Positions 20,159 through 29,757 of a DNA stretch of 64,000 bases are shown here, piece by piece. Every line of letters starts with the position of its first letter. Position 1 is the first letter of the stretch. The notes below the pieces were generated by a model. That model was not told the origin of the DNA, ran no database searches, and saw nothing but the letters and a program-made list of their open reading frames with translations. Origin of the DNA: Pediococcus ethanolidurans. GTDB lineage: Bacteria > Bacillota > Bacilli > Lactobacillales > Lactobacillaceae. The stretch covers positions 30,849-94,848 of the forward strand of contig NZ_JQBY01000009.1 of NCBI RefSeq assembly GCF_001437405.1. The letters run 5' to 3'. The translations under genes and the position numbers were made by a program.

Positions 20159-21358
20159 CTAATTTGCAATGAGTTTCACAATTTGATTGGCTGCTGTACC
20201 ATTTTCCCAACTCGTAAATTTTTCTTGAAAACGATCAAATCGATTATCGAAATTTGAAAAAGCTCCTGCCTGCTCAAAGATTTTGAGTTGTTGATAGAAT
20301 TCTGTTTGTTTAGTTACAATCGGTCCAGGACATTCTTCCAGATAATTAAAATAGAATCCACGTAATTCAGTTGCATAATGAGTCAAATCATAAGGGAAAA
20401 ATAACATTGGTCGTCGTAGATTTGCAAAATCAAACATCACTGATGAGTAATCCGTTATAAGTAAATCACTAATTAGGTAAAGTTGATTGATATCGGTATC
20501 AGCAAGAATTTTGACGCGTTTTTCAAAACCGCGAATATCAATATGATCCTTAACCAAATAATGGGGTCTAATGATCAGAATCGTGTCTGGAGAAACAACT
20601 GAGAAAAAGGTTTTTAAATCAAATGGCAAATTAAATCGATATCGTCCTTTATAAATGAAATCATCATCTCGCCATGTAGGTGCATATAAAATTACTTGCG
20701 TGGCATCTCGTCCCAGCAGAGTGCGTTTTAAATCATGAATGGTGCGTGAGTTGTTTTGTGAATATAAAACATCATTACGTGGGTACCCAGAACGAATAAA
20801 CTTATTTTTAAACCCAAATGCTCGTTTAAAAATCTCTTCTGAATAAGCATTAGGAGCAATTAAATAATCCCATCTTGCCGCTTCTTTTATAAACTTCTTG
20901 TGATATTCTTCTGTAGTTGTTCCCGGGATTTCTACATTATCGATGTCAATTCCTAATTTTTTAAGTGGTGTTCCGTGCCAGGTCTGTATATATTGGGTAC
21001 CGCGGTTTTTGTGCCACCATAATGGCATCCGAGAATTGAAAACCCAGTACTCAGCCCTTGCCACAACCCAAATCCATTTTATTGACCAACGCTTAAGCAA
21101 TTGAATCTCTGGATTGGCTTTTTTCACTTTTGCAAATTGACTTCCCTTCACACCAAAAAATAAGGAAGTTGTGTATTCAGGATGTGTTAAAACCAATTCA
21201 TGATATATGGCTGCGGGATTATCACTGATATCGCGACCGTTAAAACTTTCAAAAATAATTAAATGGGATCTAATCGGTAAACGGATAAGGCATTCATTAA
21301 TCAAAATCAAGAAATAGCGAACAAAAATTTTAATGAATTGGCCAAACTTATGAGTCAT
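20159..21358 (-). CDS. CDP-glycerol glycerophosphotransferase, TagF/TarL-like
   Basis: Membrane-associated GT-B glycerophosphotransferase of poly(glycerol/ribitol-phosphate) synthesis, 399 residues. Signatures: YIQTWHGTPLKKLGID near 143, VILYAPTWRDDDF near 217, the IIRPH motif near 260, and LLITDYSSVMFDFANL near 292. No N-terminal primer-binding domain is apparent, so it may be a short polymerase or a priming enzyme. It directly abuts the preceding paralogue at 21358/21359. The acceptor and the polymer cannot be told from sequence. Confidence 0.88.
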   Translation of the reverse strand: MTHKFGQFIKIFVRYFLILINECLIRLPIRSHLIIFESFNGRDISDNPAAIYHELVLTHPEYTTSLFFGVKGSQFAKVKKANPEIQLLKRWSIKWIWVVARAEYWVFNSRMPLWWHKNRGTQYIQTWHGTPLKKLGIDIDNVEIPGTTTEEYHKKFIKEAARWDYLIAPNAYSEEIFKRAFGFKNKFIRSGYPRNDVLYSQNNSRTIHDLKRTLLGRDATQVILYAPTWRDDDFIYKGRYRFNLPFDLKTFFSVVSPDTILIIRPHYLVKDHIDIRGFEKRVKILADTDINQLYLISDLLITDYSSVMFDFANLRRPMLFFPYDLTHYATELRGFYFNYLEECPGPIVTKQTEFYQQLKIFEQAGAFSNFDNRFDRFQEKFTSWENGTAANQIVKLIAN

Positions 21359-22510
21359 TTAAATTTCACTCCGTTCCATTAAAAAGTTTATCGTCCGATC
21401 AGTTGCCTTACCATCATTAAATTCATTCCAGTTATTATTAATTTCTTTAATGATATTTGTTTGATCTTTTGGATTAACTAAAAAATCAGACAGCTGCGGC
21501 ACAGTTGAAATAATAATTGCATGAAACTCGTCGGAAAAATCATTTTGTAAGCCAACTGTTTTTTTGAACTTATTTTGATCAAAAGTAAATAAACCAATAT
21601 GACGTGCATTATCAAGCAACGTATAATCAAACAAAATTGATGAGTAGTCTGTAATAAGTGTATCCGCCACAGTAAGGAGTTCATCTGTTGAGATTTTCGG
21701 ATCAATTGAAGTGATGAAGGACGCTTTTTGTTCCCAGTATTTTTCCAAATCTTGTAAATGTGGATGCAATCTTAAAATTAAAACTGCATTTTGAGGTAAC
21801 TTTAAGTTCTCAAAATTTGGTGCAAATGAGAACTGAACATCTTTTCGATATGTTGGCGCATACAAGATTAAACGCTTATCCTTCAATTTGGGATAGCTTT
21901 TAAAAAAATGCGTTCTTACCTGAGTCATCCATTCATTATTTTTAAATTTATCTGATCTTGGATAACCTAAAGTTCTCATCTGGTGACCATCAAGTCGATA
22001 ATTTATCCGAAAAACACTAGCCATCTTTTGTGAACCAACGACAATATCATCTGTTGCATCATACACCTTCTGAAAGCGCGATTGAGCTGATAAACTACGT
22101 TGACTTGTTGAAGGATCACTAAACCCAAATTCCTTAATTGCACCGTTTGCATGCCAAAGCTGAGTCACGCGCATCTGTTTTGTTTTCACAATAGCACCCA
22201 TAAATGGAAAATAATTATCGATTAAAATCAATTTACTGCGCATTAACGTGGGAATGAGCTTTAAAAATAGTGAAAAACCATTATCAAATTTTATCAGCTG
22301 AGCATTTTCTAACTCGCTTAACTCTTTTGCATCTTTTTCAATTTTAGTTTGATAAAAGATCGTGAGTTTTAAAGGCGCAACTCGCTGAGCTAATTTTATG
22401 ACAAACTCATTATTATTACCAAAACTCATAAGATAGGTTATTTGCGTTTTTCTTTGCCCTGCAAATATCGAAGACCAAAGTCGAACGAGAAACATATAAA
22501 TAGTCTTCAT
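21359..22510 (-). CDS. CDP-glycerol glycerophosphotransferase, TagB-like
   Basis: Second member of the same family (383 residues), more like TagB primases. It has VTQLWHANGAIKEFGF near 115, RLILYAPTYRKDVQF near 207, LILRLHPHLQDLEKYW near 238 and TLITDYSSILFDYTLL near 275. WHANG replaces the WHGTP seen in the downstream paralogue, and similarity to it is limited to motif blocks, so this is not a recent duplication. ATG start; stop and next start abut. It is presumably the first of a two-step pair, a primer transfer followed by extension, but no other teichoic-acid gene lies nearby. Confidence 0.85.
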   Translation of the reverse strand: MKTIYMFLVRLWSSIFAGQRKTQITYLMSFGNNNEFVIKLAQRVAPLKLTIFYQTKIEKDAKELSELENAQLIKFDNGFSLFLKLIPTLMRSKLILIDNYFPFMGAIVKTKQMRVTQLWHANGAIKEFGFSDPSTSQRSLSAQSRFQKVYDATDDIVVGSQKMASVFRINYRLDGHQMRTLGYPRSDKFKNNEWMTQVRTHFFKSYPKLKDKRLILYAPTYRKDVQFSFAPNFENLKLPQNAVLILRLHPHLQDLEKYWEQKASFITSIDPKISTDELLTVADTLITDYSSILFDYTLLDNARHIGLFTFDQNKFKKTVGLQNDFSDEFHAIIISTVPQLSDFLVNPKDQTNIIKEINNNWNEFNDGKATDRTINFLMERSEI

Positions 22511-22527
22511 TTCGATTGCTCCTTGAT

Positions 22528-23406
22528 TTAAAGTGACGGTTCATAAAAGTGCCCAAGGATTGTGACACTTCCAGAGATACTTACAAAAGCCTTTGGATCA
22601 GACTCTTTCATTGCCATCTCCAAATCACTCATCTCGTAGCGCGAAATAATGGTAAACAAAATGGTTTTTTGATGATGATTATAGGCACCTTCTGCACCGT
22701 GGACAATTGTAATTCCACGGCGAATATGGTTTTGAACACTATCAATTACGCTCTTGGGACGATCAGTCACAATCATCACCTGCATTTTTTGTTGTCTGGT
22801 ATACGTCATATCCATAATTTTGGCATTTACAATTAAACCAATTGCGGAATAAAACGCATATGGCCAGCCATACACATAACCGGCAGCACAAACGATAAAG
22901 GCGTTAAAGACCATATTAATGGTTCCAATGCTTTTTCCGGTTCGTTTTCGTAAAACCATTCCCAAAATATCTAGTCCACCGGTTGACAGCCCGTTTTTTA
23001 AGGCCAAACCAGTTCCATATCCATTCACTGCCCCACCAAAAATTGCGCAAATGATTGGATCCGTGGTTAATGTCATGGGGTGAAGGACTTTGATCATAAT
23101 ACTAGCTAAACCAACGGACAAAATTGTAAACAAGGTAAAACGATGGCCAATTTGTGCCCATGCTAAGAAAAACAAAGGTACATTTAAAACAAAGAGCATT
23201 AACGCGGTTGATAATCCAAATGGTAAATAATGATCACTTAGTGTGGAAATCAACTGGGCAAAACCAGTAATTCCTGAGGCGTAAATTTTACCTGGCGTCC
23301 AGAAAAAATTCATCGCAATTGAAACTAAAATCGCATAAATAAAGGCGGTTCCAGCCAGCGCTGTATATTGATGACGTTTAGCAATTTTTTTAAACTGTTT
23401 ATCCAT
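22528..23406 (-). CDS. YitT family membrane protein (DUF161/DUF2179)
   Basis: A 292-residue protein with five or six membrane helices in the first about 200 residues (NFFWTPGKIYASGITGFAQL, GLSTGGLDILGMVLRKRTG). A soluble C-terminal DUF2179 domain follows (about 205-285; GITIVHGAEGAYNHHQKTIL, DPKAFVSISGSVTILGHF). The family is widespread in Firmicutes without a settled function; some relatives are proposed transporters. ATG start. It sits between msrA and the teichoic-acid enzymes on the same strand. Confidence 0.9.
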   Translation of the reverse strand: MDKQFKKIAKRHQYTALAGTAFIYAILVSIAMNFFWTPGKIYASGITGFAQLISTLSDHYLPFGLSTALMLFVLNVPLFFLAWAQIGHRFTLFTILSVGLASIMIKVLHPMTLTTDPIICAIFGGAVNGYGTGLALKNGLSTGGLDILGMVLRKRTGKSIGTINMVFNAFIVCAAGYVYGWPYAFYSAIGLIVNAKIMDMTYTRQQKMQVMIVTDRPKSVIDSVQNHIRRGITIVHGAEGAYNHHQKTILFTIISRYEMSDLEMAMKESDPKAFVSISGSVTILGHFYEPSL

Positions 23407-23415
23407 GAAAAGTAA

Positions 23416-23946
23416 TTAATTCTCCTTTTCCCAGTGAGTTTTGATAAATGCTTCTCGTCCCCCAGCTTCTTGTTGTGCAAAGACGTCGGGATTTTTTTGA
23501 TAGAAATCCTGGTGATAATCTTCAGCGGGATAGAAAGGTGCCACGTCCTCAACTTTGGTCACAATTGGTTTATCAAACTGTTCACTAATTGCCAGTGCTT
23601 TGCGTGATTGTTCAGCAATTTGACGTTGCTCCGGACTGTTCACAAAAATAACTGGTCGATAATTGTCACCACGGTCTTGAAATTGTCCCATTGCATCGGT
23701 TGGATCAGTTTGTTGCCAGTAAATTTGAACTAGTTGTTTATAAGACATAACTTCTGGATCAAAAGTGATTTTTACTGCTTCTGTGTGTCCAGTTGTATGT
23801 GATTTAACTTCTTCATAGGTGGGATTAACCGTATGACCACCGGTATAACCCGAAACTACCTTCTTGATTCCAGGTAAAGAATCAAAAGGCTGAACCATAC
23901 ACCAAAAACATCCACCTGCAAAAATTGCTGTTTCTTCTTTGCTCAT
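23416..23946 (-). CDS. msrA: Peptide-methionine (S)-S-oxide reductase MsrA
   Basis: Repairs oxidised methionine, using the active-site Cys in GGCFWCM near residue 12. It has 176 residues from ATG 23946; also [30 protein letters not shown] and [16 protein letters not shown]. In-frame ATGs further upstream (to 23988) lack an SD and would add a non-conserved tail. The SD is not strong for any candidate (GGAG 12 bases before 23946). The resolving Cys expected at the C-terminus in some MsrA is not apparent. No msrB lies adjacent. Confidence 0.93.
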   Translation of the reverse strand: MSKEETAIFAGGCFWCMVQPFDSLPGIKKVVSGYTGGHTVNPTYEEVKSHTTGHTEAVKITFDPEVMSYKQLVQIYWQQTDPTDAMGQFQDRGDNYRPVIFVNSPEQRQIAEQSRKALAISEQFDKPIVTKVEDVAPFYPAEDYHQDFYQKNPDVFAQQEAGGREAFIKTHWEKEN

Positions 23947-24041
23947 TTTATCCAACATCTCCGTTAACTTAATCTTATATCGCTGCATTCAGGTTATATA
24001 GTATCATAACCCCATTTTGTTTTCTGATTTTTTGATCAAAA

Positions 24042-24080
24042 AATTAAAATCAGCCGGTAATTATGCATTACTCAGCTGAT
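24042..24080 (-). terminator. Intrinsic terminator of hisS-aspS
   Basis: On minus, ATCAGC...GTAAT / ATTAC...GCTGAT forms a two-part stem (24075-24080 with 24049-24054; 24067-24071 with 24057-24061), followed by TTTAATTTTTT. Confidence 0.75.
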
Positions 24081-24093
24081 CGAAATTAGTTAA

Positions 24094-25884
24094 TTATTCA
24101 TTTTCATTATTTTCATTTACTGAAAATAAATGTAACTCTTGTAGTTGTTTCTCTGCCACTGGTCGTGGTGCCGAAGTCATTGGCTCTACAGCCTTGGAGT
24201 TCTTTGGAAAGGCAATAACATCACGAATGTTATCACGCTTTGCTAGTAAACGGGCAAAACGATCTAGCCCAATTGCTAAACCACCATGTGGTGGAAAACC
24301 AGTATCTAGCGCATCTAAGAGATAACCAAAACTCTTTTCAGCTCGTTCTTTGGTAAATCCTAAAGCCTTGAGCATCCGTCCCTGAAGTTCACGGTTATGA
24401 ATACGAATCGAACCACCACCAAGTTCCAAACCATTGAGGATAATATCATAGCTTTGTGCATGTGCTTTGTGAGGATCCTCATCATCATTCATCAGATAAT
24501 GAACATCTTCTTCATTTGGCATAGTGAATGGATGATGTGCTGGTACCCAACGCGCGTCTCCCTCATCATATTCGAATAATGGCCAATCAACAACCCAAAG
24601 GTAAGCAAACTTGTCTTCTGGGATCATATCTTGTTCTTTGGCAATGGTAACACGTAAATAAGCCAATGTATCTGCCACAACCTTTTTCCGGTCGGCCACA
24701 AACAACAATAAATCACCGCTCTTGGCTTCAGTAGCGCTTAAAATTTGATCACGAACAGTGTCTTCTTTAAAGAATTTAGCAATCGGACCAGAAAAACTGT
24801 CGTCAGTAACTTTCAACCATGCAAGGCCTTTTGCACCAAAACGTTTGATATATTCGGTATAGTTGTCAATTGCCTTTCGAGAATATAAGTTAGCCCCGCC
24901 AGGAACAGCGATTGCTTTAACTTGACCGCCATTAGCAATAGCACCTGAGAAAACTTTGAATTCAGAATCTTTCATAATGGTCGATAAGTCTTTTAGCTCC
25001 ATTCCAAAACGAACATCGGGTTGATCTGTGCCAAAACGTGCGATAGATTCATTCCAAGTAATTCGATCAAATGGTAATTTGACGTCAATATCTAAGGTAT
25101 CTTTCATAACCTTTGCAATTAGGCCTTCTGTCAAGTCCTGAATCTCTTCGGCATCTAAGAAACTAGTTTCCATATCAATTTGTGTGAATTCTGGTTGACG
25201 GTCTCCACGTAAATCTTCGTCTCGGAAACATCGAGCAATCTGATAATAGCGATCAAAACCAGCACCCATCAACAATTGTTTAAACAACTGTGGTGATTGT
25301 GGTAAAGCATAAAAATGACCAGGATAAAGCCGAGAAGGAACCAAATAATCTCGTGCACCTTCAGGGGTTGATTTCGTCAAATCGGGTGTTTCAATATCAA
25401 TAAATCCCTGTGCATCAAAATAGCTGTGAACAGCTTGAGTGATACGATTACGAATCATTAAGCCACGCTGCATTTCTGGACGTCGTAAATCAAGATAACG
25501 ATACTTAAGACGTAATTCATCTGAAACATTGATATTATCTTGAATATAGAAAGGCGGTGTCTTAGCTTTATTCAAAATTTTAGCTTCATGAACCTCTACT
25601 TCAACTTCGCCAGTCTTCATATTAGGATTAATTTCTTTTTCAGATCTGGGAACAACTTTTCCGTTTATTTCGATGACATATTCACTACGTAATTCATCCG
25701 CAACGTTCAAAGCCGTTTCAGAAAATTCTTTACTGAAAACTAATTGAACAATTCCTTCGCGATCACGCAAATCGATAAAAATAAGATTACCTAAATCACG
25801 TCGTTTTTGAACCCAGCCCTTTAAAACGACATCTTGATTTAAATACTGTTTATTTACTAAACCAGCATAGGTTGTACGTTTCAT
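24094..25884 (-). CDS. aspS: Aspartate--tRNA ligase
   Basis: Class IIb synthetase charging tRNA-Asp, 596 residues. Order: N-terminal OB anticodon domain ([23 protein letters not shown]), motif 2 ([19 protein letters not shown], about 217-235), the bacterial GAD insertion (about 290-420), and motif 3 ([13 protein letters not shown]). ATG start. It follows hisS by 15 bases; the pair shares one T-box leader. Confidence 0.98.
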   Translation of the reverse strand: MKRTTYAGLVNKQYLNQDVVLKGWVQKRRDLGNLIFIDLRDREGIVQLVFSKEFSETALNVADELRSEYVIEINGKVVPRSEKEINPNMKTGEVEVEVHEAKILNKAKTPPFYIQDNINVSDELRLKYRYLDLRRPEMQRGLMIRNRITQAVHSYFDAQGFIDIETPDLTKSTPEGARDYLVPSRLYPGHFYALPQSPQLFKQLLMGAGFDRYYQIARCFRDEDLRGDRQPEFTQIDMETSFLDAEEIQDLTEGLIAKVMKDTLDIDVKLPFDRITWNESIARFGTDQPDVRFGMELKDLSTIMKDSEFKVFSGAIANGGQVKAIAVPGGANLYSRKAIDNYTEYIKRFGAKGLAWLKVTDDSFSGPIAKFFKEDTVRDQILSATEAKSGDLLLFVADRKKVVADTLAYLRVTIAKEQDMIPEDKFAYLWVVDWPLFEYDEGDARWVPAHHPFTMPNEEDVHYLMNDDEDPHKAHAQSYDIILNGLELGGGSIRIHNRELQGRMLKALGFTKERAEKSFGYLLDALDTGFPPHGGLAIGLDRFARLLAKRDNIRDVIAFPKNSKAVEPMTSAPRPVAEKQLQELHLFSVNENNENE

Positions 25885-25899
25885 AATTCTCTATCTCCC

Positions 25900-27192
25900 T
25901 TACTTTTCTAAAAATTTACCAAATAATTTTGGAAAGTTTTTATAAACATCTTCCAGTTTCACCTGTTGCTCATCACCAGTTGCCATGACTTTTAAGTTAA
26001 CAACTTGTTTAGCTAACTCATCATTTCCAATGGTCATCACAATTTTGGCATTCAAACGATTAGCAGTTTTAAATTGGGACTTAGGTTTACGATTTAAGTA
26101 GTCTTGATCAGCACTAAATCCATATTCGCGAACTTTTTCAACAATTTTTAAAGTTTCGGCCTTAGTTTCATCACCAATTGCCACCACGTAAACGTCTAGA
26201 TCATTTGTTTTAGGTAAAGCAGCATTTTGTGCCTGCATTAATAACAAGAGACGCTCCACACCCAAACCAAATCCAATTCCTGGTGTCTCTGGACCGCCTA
26301 GTTCTTCAACCAGGCCATTATAACGTCCACCAGCACAAACGGTCACATCACCGTCTCCTAGGACCTTATCATGGGCCATAATTTCAAAGATTGTATGATT
26401 ATAATAATCCAAGCCACGAACCATTGAAGATTCAACTTCATAAGGAATATTCAAATCACCCAAAAGTTGTTTAACAGTTTCAAAATGTTGCTTAGAATCA
26501 TCACTTAGATAATCTAAAATAGATGGCGCATTAGCTACTAGTTTTTGATCATTTTTATCCTTACTATCAAGAACTCGTAAAGGATTACGATGTAACCGTT
26601 CCTTAGAATCATCACTAAGCTCATCAAAGTGTGGCTCAAGATAGGCAATTAATGCTTCTCGGTAGGCCTTTCTAGTTTCCTTGTCCCCTAAAGAATTAAT
26701 AACTAGTTTAAAATTTTGAATACCTAGCTTTTTAAGTAAATGCATACCCATTGAAATTACTTCAACATCCAAGTTAGGACTTTCACTCCCAAAGGCTTCA
26801 ACGCCAATTTGATGAAACTCACGAAGACGTCCTGATTGAGGCCGTTCATAACGAAACATCGGTCCCATATAATAAAGTTTTACAGGTTTAATCTGTTCCG
26901 GTCCATAAAGTTTGTTTTCCACAAAGGCACGAACCACGCCGGCAGTTCCTTCCGGACGAAGGGTAATGTGGCGATCCCCTTTATCATGAAAATCATACAT
27001 TTCCTTCGTCACAATATCTGAAGTATCCCCTGCACTTCGAGAAAAGACCTCGAAGTTTTCAAACATTGGCGTTCGAATTTCATTAAAACGATAATTTGCA
27101 AATAATTTTTTTGCCACATTTTCAATATAACTCCATGCAACAGCTTCTTCTGGTAAAATGTCAGCCGTTCCTTTTGGACGTTGGTATTTCAT
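25900..27192 (-). CDS. hisS: Histidine--tRNA ligase
   Basis: Class II synthetase charging tRNA-His, 430 residues. It starts [15 protein letters not shown]; motif 2 is [19 protein letters not shown] (near 111); histidine motifs [11 protein letters not shown] and [14 protein letters not shown] (about 260-300) are intact; a C-terminal anticodon domain follows from about 330. ATG 27192 with AGGAGG upstream, just below a T-box terminator. Confidence 0.98.
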   Translation of the reverse strand: MKYQRPKGTADILPEEAVAWSYIENVAKKLFANYRFNEIRTPMFENFEVFSRSAGDTSDIVTKEMYDFHDKGDRHITLRPEGTAGVVRAFVENKLYGPEQIKPVKLYYMGPMFRYERPQSGRLREFHQIGVEAFGSESPNLDVEVISMGMHLLKKLGIQNFKLVINSLGDKETRKAYREALIAYLEPHFDELSDDSKERLHRNPLRVLDSKDKNDQKLVANAPSILDYLSDDSKQHFETVKQLLGDLNIPYEVESSMVRGLDYYNHTIFEIMAHDKVLGDGDVTVCAGGRYNGLVEELGGPETPGIGFGLGVERLLLLMQAQNAALPKTNDLDVYVVAIGDETKAETLKIVEKVREYGFSADQDYLNRKPKSQFKTANRLNAKIVMTIGNDELAKQVVNLKVMATGDEQQVKLEDVYKNFPKLFGKFLEK

Positions 27193-27234
27193 AGTAAAAA
27201 CCTCCTATTGATATTCAAAACTTTTAAAAATAAA

Positions 27235-27446
27235 TAAAAAGCGCCCTTGTTTTCTACAAGGGCGCTCAGGCGCGGTACCACCTTAATTAAATTACTTATC
27301 TAGATAACGTATCACAACGGAATCTGATTTCAGATTCACCTCGAAAGTGTCTTTTAGCAGATCCCATACCCACTCACAGCAATGCTGGGCTCTCTGAAAA
27401 AGGTGACTGCCTACTATTTCTTTGTCTCTGGTTTTAATATTAAACT
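27235..27446 (-). promoter_or_regulatory. T-box riboswitch leader of hisS-aspS
   Basis: On minus, stem I shows CAGAGAGCCCAGC and GTGAGTGGG. The candidate specifier region has GACAC (27347-27351), which contains both GAC (Asp) and CAC (His). The T-box bulge AAGGTGGTACCGCG is at 27271-27284. A perfect 10-bp terminator follows (27256-27265 with 27241-27250), with a U-rich tail. It controls both synthetases through uncharged tRNA. Confidence 0.93.
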
Positions 27447-27453
27447 ACCATTA

Positions 27454-27482
27454 AAATTACTAAACTATCTCTGTCCTGTCAA
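27454..27482 (-). promoter_or_regulatory. Promoter of hisS-aspS
   Basis: On minus, a perfect TTGACA (27477-27482), 17 bp, then TAATTT (27454-27459), just upstream of the T-box leader. Confidence 0.75.
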
Positions 27483-27523
27483 GGGTTCTAAGATAATTAT
27501 CCCATTTTAATGACCATCTGGTA

Positions 27524-27529
27524 TATAAT
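27524..27529 (+). promoter_or_regulatory. Putative -10 box of the amidase gene
   Basis: TATAAT on plus, 32 bases before the amidase ATG; the -35 is not recognisable. The SD GGAG precedes the ATG by seven bases. Confidence 0.4.
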
Positions 27530-27561
27530 AATTAAAAGAATCTGAAATACGGAGTATAAAT

Positions 27562-28422
27562 ATGAACGTTAATTTACGCAATTTTATCAAGAAAAATCAG
27601 CTTCAGTTAATTATTATCTCAATTTTTTTAATTGCGACAATTGGACTAACCTATGCGTTATTCTCTGACAAAACGGTTCGAGTTGGGCTTGATAACGTCA
27701 CGGTTCGAATGGGTCCTTCTTTATCATACTCGAAGACCGGAACCGTCAATTCAGGAAAAAGAGTCACTGTTATAAAAAAGCAGGCTGGTTGGCTACGTGT
27801 GCGTTATGATGATGATCATTTTGGCTGGATTCCAAGTTGGTTAACCAATCGTAAATTCAATTTTAAGTCGGCAACTAATCTTTCGGAAGCAACAATCGTC
27901 TTAGATCCCGGACACGGTGGCAACGATTCTGGTGCCTTAGGTATTAATCAAAAGCATGAAGAGAAAACATACACTTTAAAAACTGCCAAACTTGTTCAAA
28001 AATCATTAGAAGCAAAGGGTGCTCGTGTAATAATGACACGCTCAAATGATGAATACGTTGGTTTGGCTGCACGTGCATCCTTGTCCAATAAGCATAAAGC
28101 GGATGCGTTTATCAGTTTTCATTACGATTCTGCACCAGAAAATAACTCTGGTTCCGGAGATACAACTTATTATTATCACAAAAAAACTTCTTTAAAATTA
28201 GCTGAATTAGTTAATAGTCAACTGAAAGCAAAAGTTAATTTAAATAATCGTGGTGTTCAGTTTGGCGATTTCGAGGTTATTCGTGATAATACCCAACCTT
28301 CTTTACTAATTGAAGGTGGCTATATCAACACTGCTAAGGACTTTAAACAAATTAGTAGTTATCAGTATCGAAAACAAGTAGCTTCTGCAGTCACAACTGC
28401 GTTATCACAGTTTCTTAATTAA
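27562..28422 (+). CDS. N-acetylmuramoyl-L-alanine amidase with SH3 domain
   Basis: Zinc-dependent cell-wall hydrolase that cleaves the MurNAc-L-Ala bond. It has 286 residues: a membrane anchor or uncleaved signal at about 13-35, a bacterial SH3 domain (about 40-95; DNVTVRMGPSLSYSKTG) for wall binding, then Amidase_3 (about 110-285). The zinc ligands and catalytic Glu sit in VLDPGHGGNDSGA, KHEEKT, SFHYDS and LLIEGGYINT. It is encoded on plus against the surrounding genes, with its own promoter. The start of RNA copy B follows its stop within about 10 bases. Confidence 0.93.
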   Translation: MNVNLRNFIKKNQLQLIIISIFLIATIGLTYALFSDKTVRVGLDNVTVRMGPSLSYSKTGTVNSGKRVTVIKKQAGWLRVRYDDDHFGWIPSWLTNRKFNFKSATNLSEATIVLDPGHGGNDSGALGINQKHEEKTYTLKTAKLVQKSLEAKGARVIMTRSNDEYVGLAARASLSNKHKADAFISFHYDSAPENNSGSGDTTYYYHKKTSLKLAELVNSQLKAKVNLNNRGVQFGDFEVIRDNTQPSLLIEGGYINTAKDFKQISSYQYRKQVASAVTTALSQFLN

Positions 28423-28573
28423 AGAGTGAAAATACAAAAATATTCATGGTAACAAAATTAGATTTAAATGCCGTCTTCCAGCCCAAGTGAGCCGGAGGAC
28501 GACAGTTAGACTATTTTTTGGAGTCTAAGTCGTTCAACATCAATTATTGAAGTTATTTTGATATTTGTAATTT
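28423..28573 (+). ncRNA. Candidate structured RNA / repeat element, copy B
   Basis: Fills the gap between the amidase stop and the convergent HAD gene. Bases 28432-28563 match copy A (10427-10558) with no gap and about 24 differences, of which about 18 are transitions. The GC-rich hairpin (28469-28504) gains a C-G pair where copy A has U-G (28475/28498). UUCAA / UUGAA (28533-28537 with 28547-28551) does the same. A 7-bp stem 28506-28512 / 28522-28528 is present only here. A/U-rich arms (28429-28443, about 28561-28575) can close it imperfectly. It could be an independent RNA or the amidase 3' UTR. Confidence 0.5.
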
Positions 28574-29197
28574 TTATTTAAATAACAGGGATAGTTCGTT
28601 TAATGACTTTATCTGTTTTTCGGGGAAACTAGTTACCGAAATTGTATTGTCCGGATCAAAGAGAAATCCTTTGATTCCTGCATTGTGAGCCGCCAAAATG
28701 TCTAGATTACGATCTCCAATCATGATGGCGGTTTTTTTATCAACTTTATATTTTTGCAGCAAATAATTCAATGAAGCTGGATCTGGTTTACGTGCAAAAT
28801 GATCAGAACCCGTAATAAAGCCCATAAATAAATGCTCAAAACCATGCACTTTTAATAATTTTTTAGCCTGATCATCTCGGTGCGTTAATAAAAAATTACG
28901 GCCATGCTTAGAAACATTTTTGTGGCAAACTGCAAGAGCTCCTACAAATGGCTTCGCTTGGTCAAGAAGCTGACTTTCGCAATTTGAATAGTCTTTTTTT
29001 AAGCCTTGTAAGTCTAATCGGTTTTCTGACGCATATTTTTCGAGCGTTTTTCCAAGCGAACCCTGCCGCATAGCGCGATAAAGTCCAGTTGCTTTTGAAC
29101 TTCGAACACCATTTAATTGCAATGCCTGTTCAAAGCTTTTGACCATAATTGGGTACGTATCAAATAATGTACCATCAAAATCCCAAAATAAATCCAT
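28574..29197 (-). CDS. HAD-superfamily hydrolase, phosphatase-like
   Basis: A 207-residue haloacid-dehalogenase-like hydrolase. Motif I FWDFDGTLFDT at the very N-terminus supplies the nucleophile Asp; motif II is LLTHRD near 118; motif III Lys lies in ARKPDP near 150; motif IV is IMIGDRNLDILAA near 158. A helical cap lies between motifs I and II (C1 type, phosphoglycolate-phosphatase-like). The substrate cannot be told. It is last in the rel-dtd direction, 17 bases after dtd. Confidence 0.88.
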   Translation of the reverse strand: MDLFWDFDGTLFDTYPIMVKSFEQALQLNGVRSSKATGLYRAMRQGSLGKTLEKYASENRLDLQGLKKDYSNCESQLLDQAKPFVGALAVCHKNVSKHGRNFLLTHRDDQAKKLLKVHGFEHLFMGFITGSDHFARKPDPASLNYLLQKYKVDKKTAIMIGDRNLDILAAHNAGIKGFLFDPDNTISVTSFPEKQIKSLNELSLLFK

Positions 29198-29214
29198 AAT
29201 ACAAACTCCTATCT

Positions 29215-29661
29215 TTAAGCCTGATCCGTATCAAAAATAATCGTAACTGGTCCATCATTTTGCAGATCAACTTGCATATCTGCCCCAAATTTACCGGTTT
29301 CAACTGCAATACCAGCTGCTTGTAACTTTTGATTGAAAAGTGTATAACATTTTTCAGCATGGTCAGGATCCCCTGCTTTGGTAAAGCTGGGACGATTACC
29401 ATGCTTGGTATCCGCATAAAGTGTAAATTGTGAGACTGATAAAATACTGCCGTTTACTTGTTTTAAATTCAAGTTCATTTTTTGATTTTCATCTTCAAAT
29501 ACACGCAAATTAACTATTTTGTGAACTAAATAATCTATTTGCTGTGTTGTATCTGTATTTTCAATACCAACTAATAATAAATAGCCTACACCGATTTTTC
29601 CAACGACTTGATCTTCAATTGCTACTTGGGCATGACGAACGCGTTGTAAAACTACTTTCAT
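29215..29661 (-). CDS. dtd: D-aminoacyl-tRNA deacylase
   Basis: Removes D-amino acids (and glycine) mischarged on tRNA. It has 148 residues, full length, opening [13 protein letters not shown]. The catalytic motifs are SQFTLYAD (about 78-85) and [10 protein letters not shown] (about 90-99), and GPVTIIFDT lies at the C-terminus. ATG start. It is downstream of rel, a common Firmicute pairing. Confidence 0.96.
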   Translation of the reverse strand: MKVVLQRVRHAQVAIEDQVVGKIGVGYLLLVGIENTDTTQQIDYLVHKIVNLRVFEDENQKMNLNLKQVNGSILSVSQFTLYADTKHGNRPSFTKAGDPDHAEKCYTLFNQKLQAAGIAVETGKFGADMQVDLQNDGPVTIIFDTDQA

Positions 29662-29684
29662 TTCTTATACCTTCCTAAATTAAA

Positions 29685-29746
29685 ATAAAAGCTTCAAAAT
29701 TTACACTTCAATCAACAAAATTAAGATCAAAGTTAAATTTTGAAGC
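29685..29746 (-). terminator. Long-loop hairpin between rel and dtd
   Basis: A perfect 13-bp stem GCTTCAAAATTTA / TAAATTTTGAAGC (29691-29703 with 29734-29746) with a 30-base loop that can fold further; followed on minus by TTTTATTTTAA. It probably terminates or attenuates rel transcription before dtd. Confidence 0.6.
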
Positions 29747-29757
29747 CAATGATAAAC

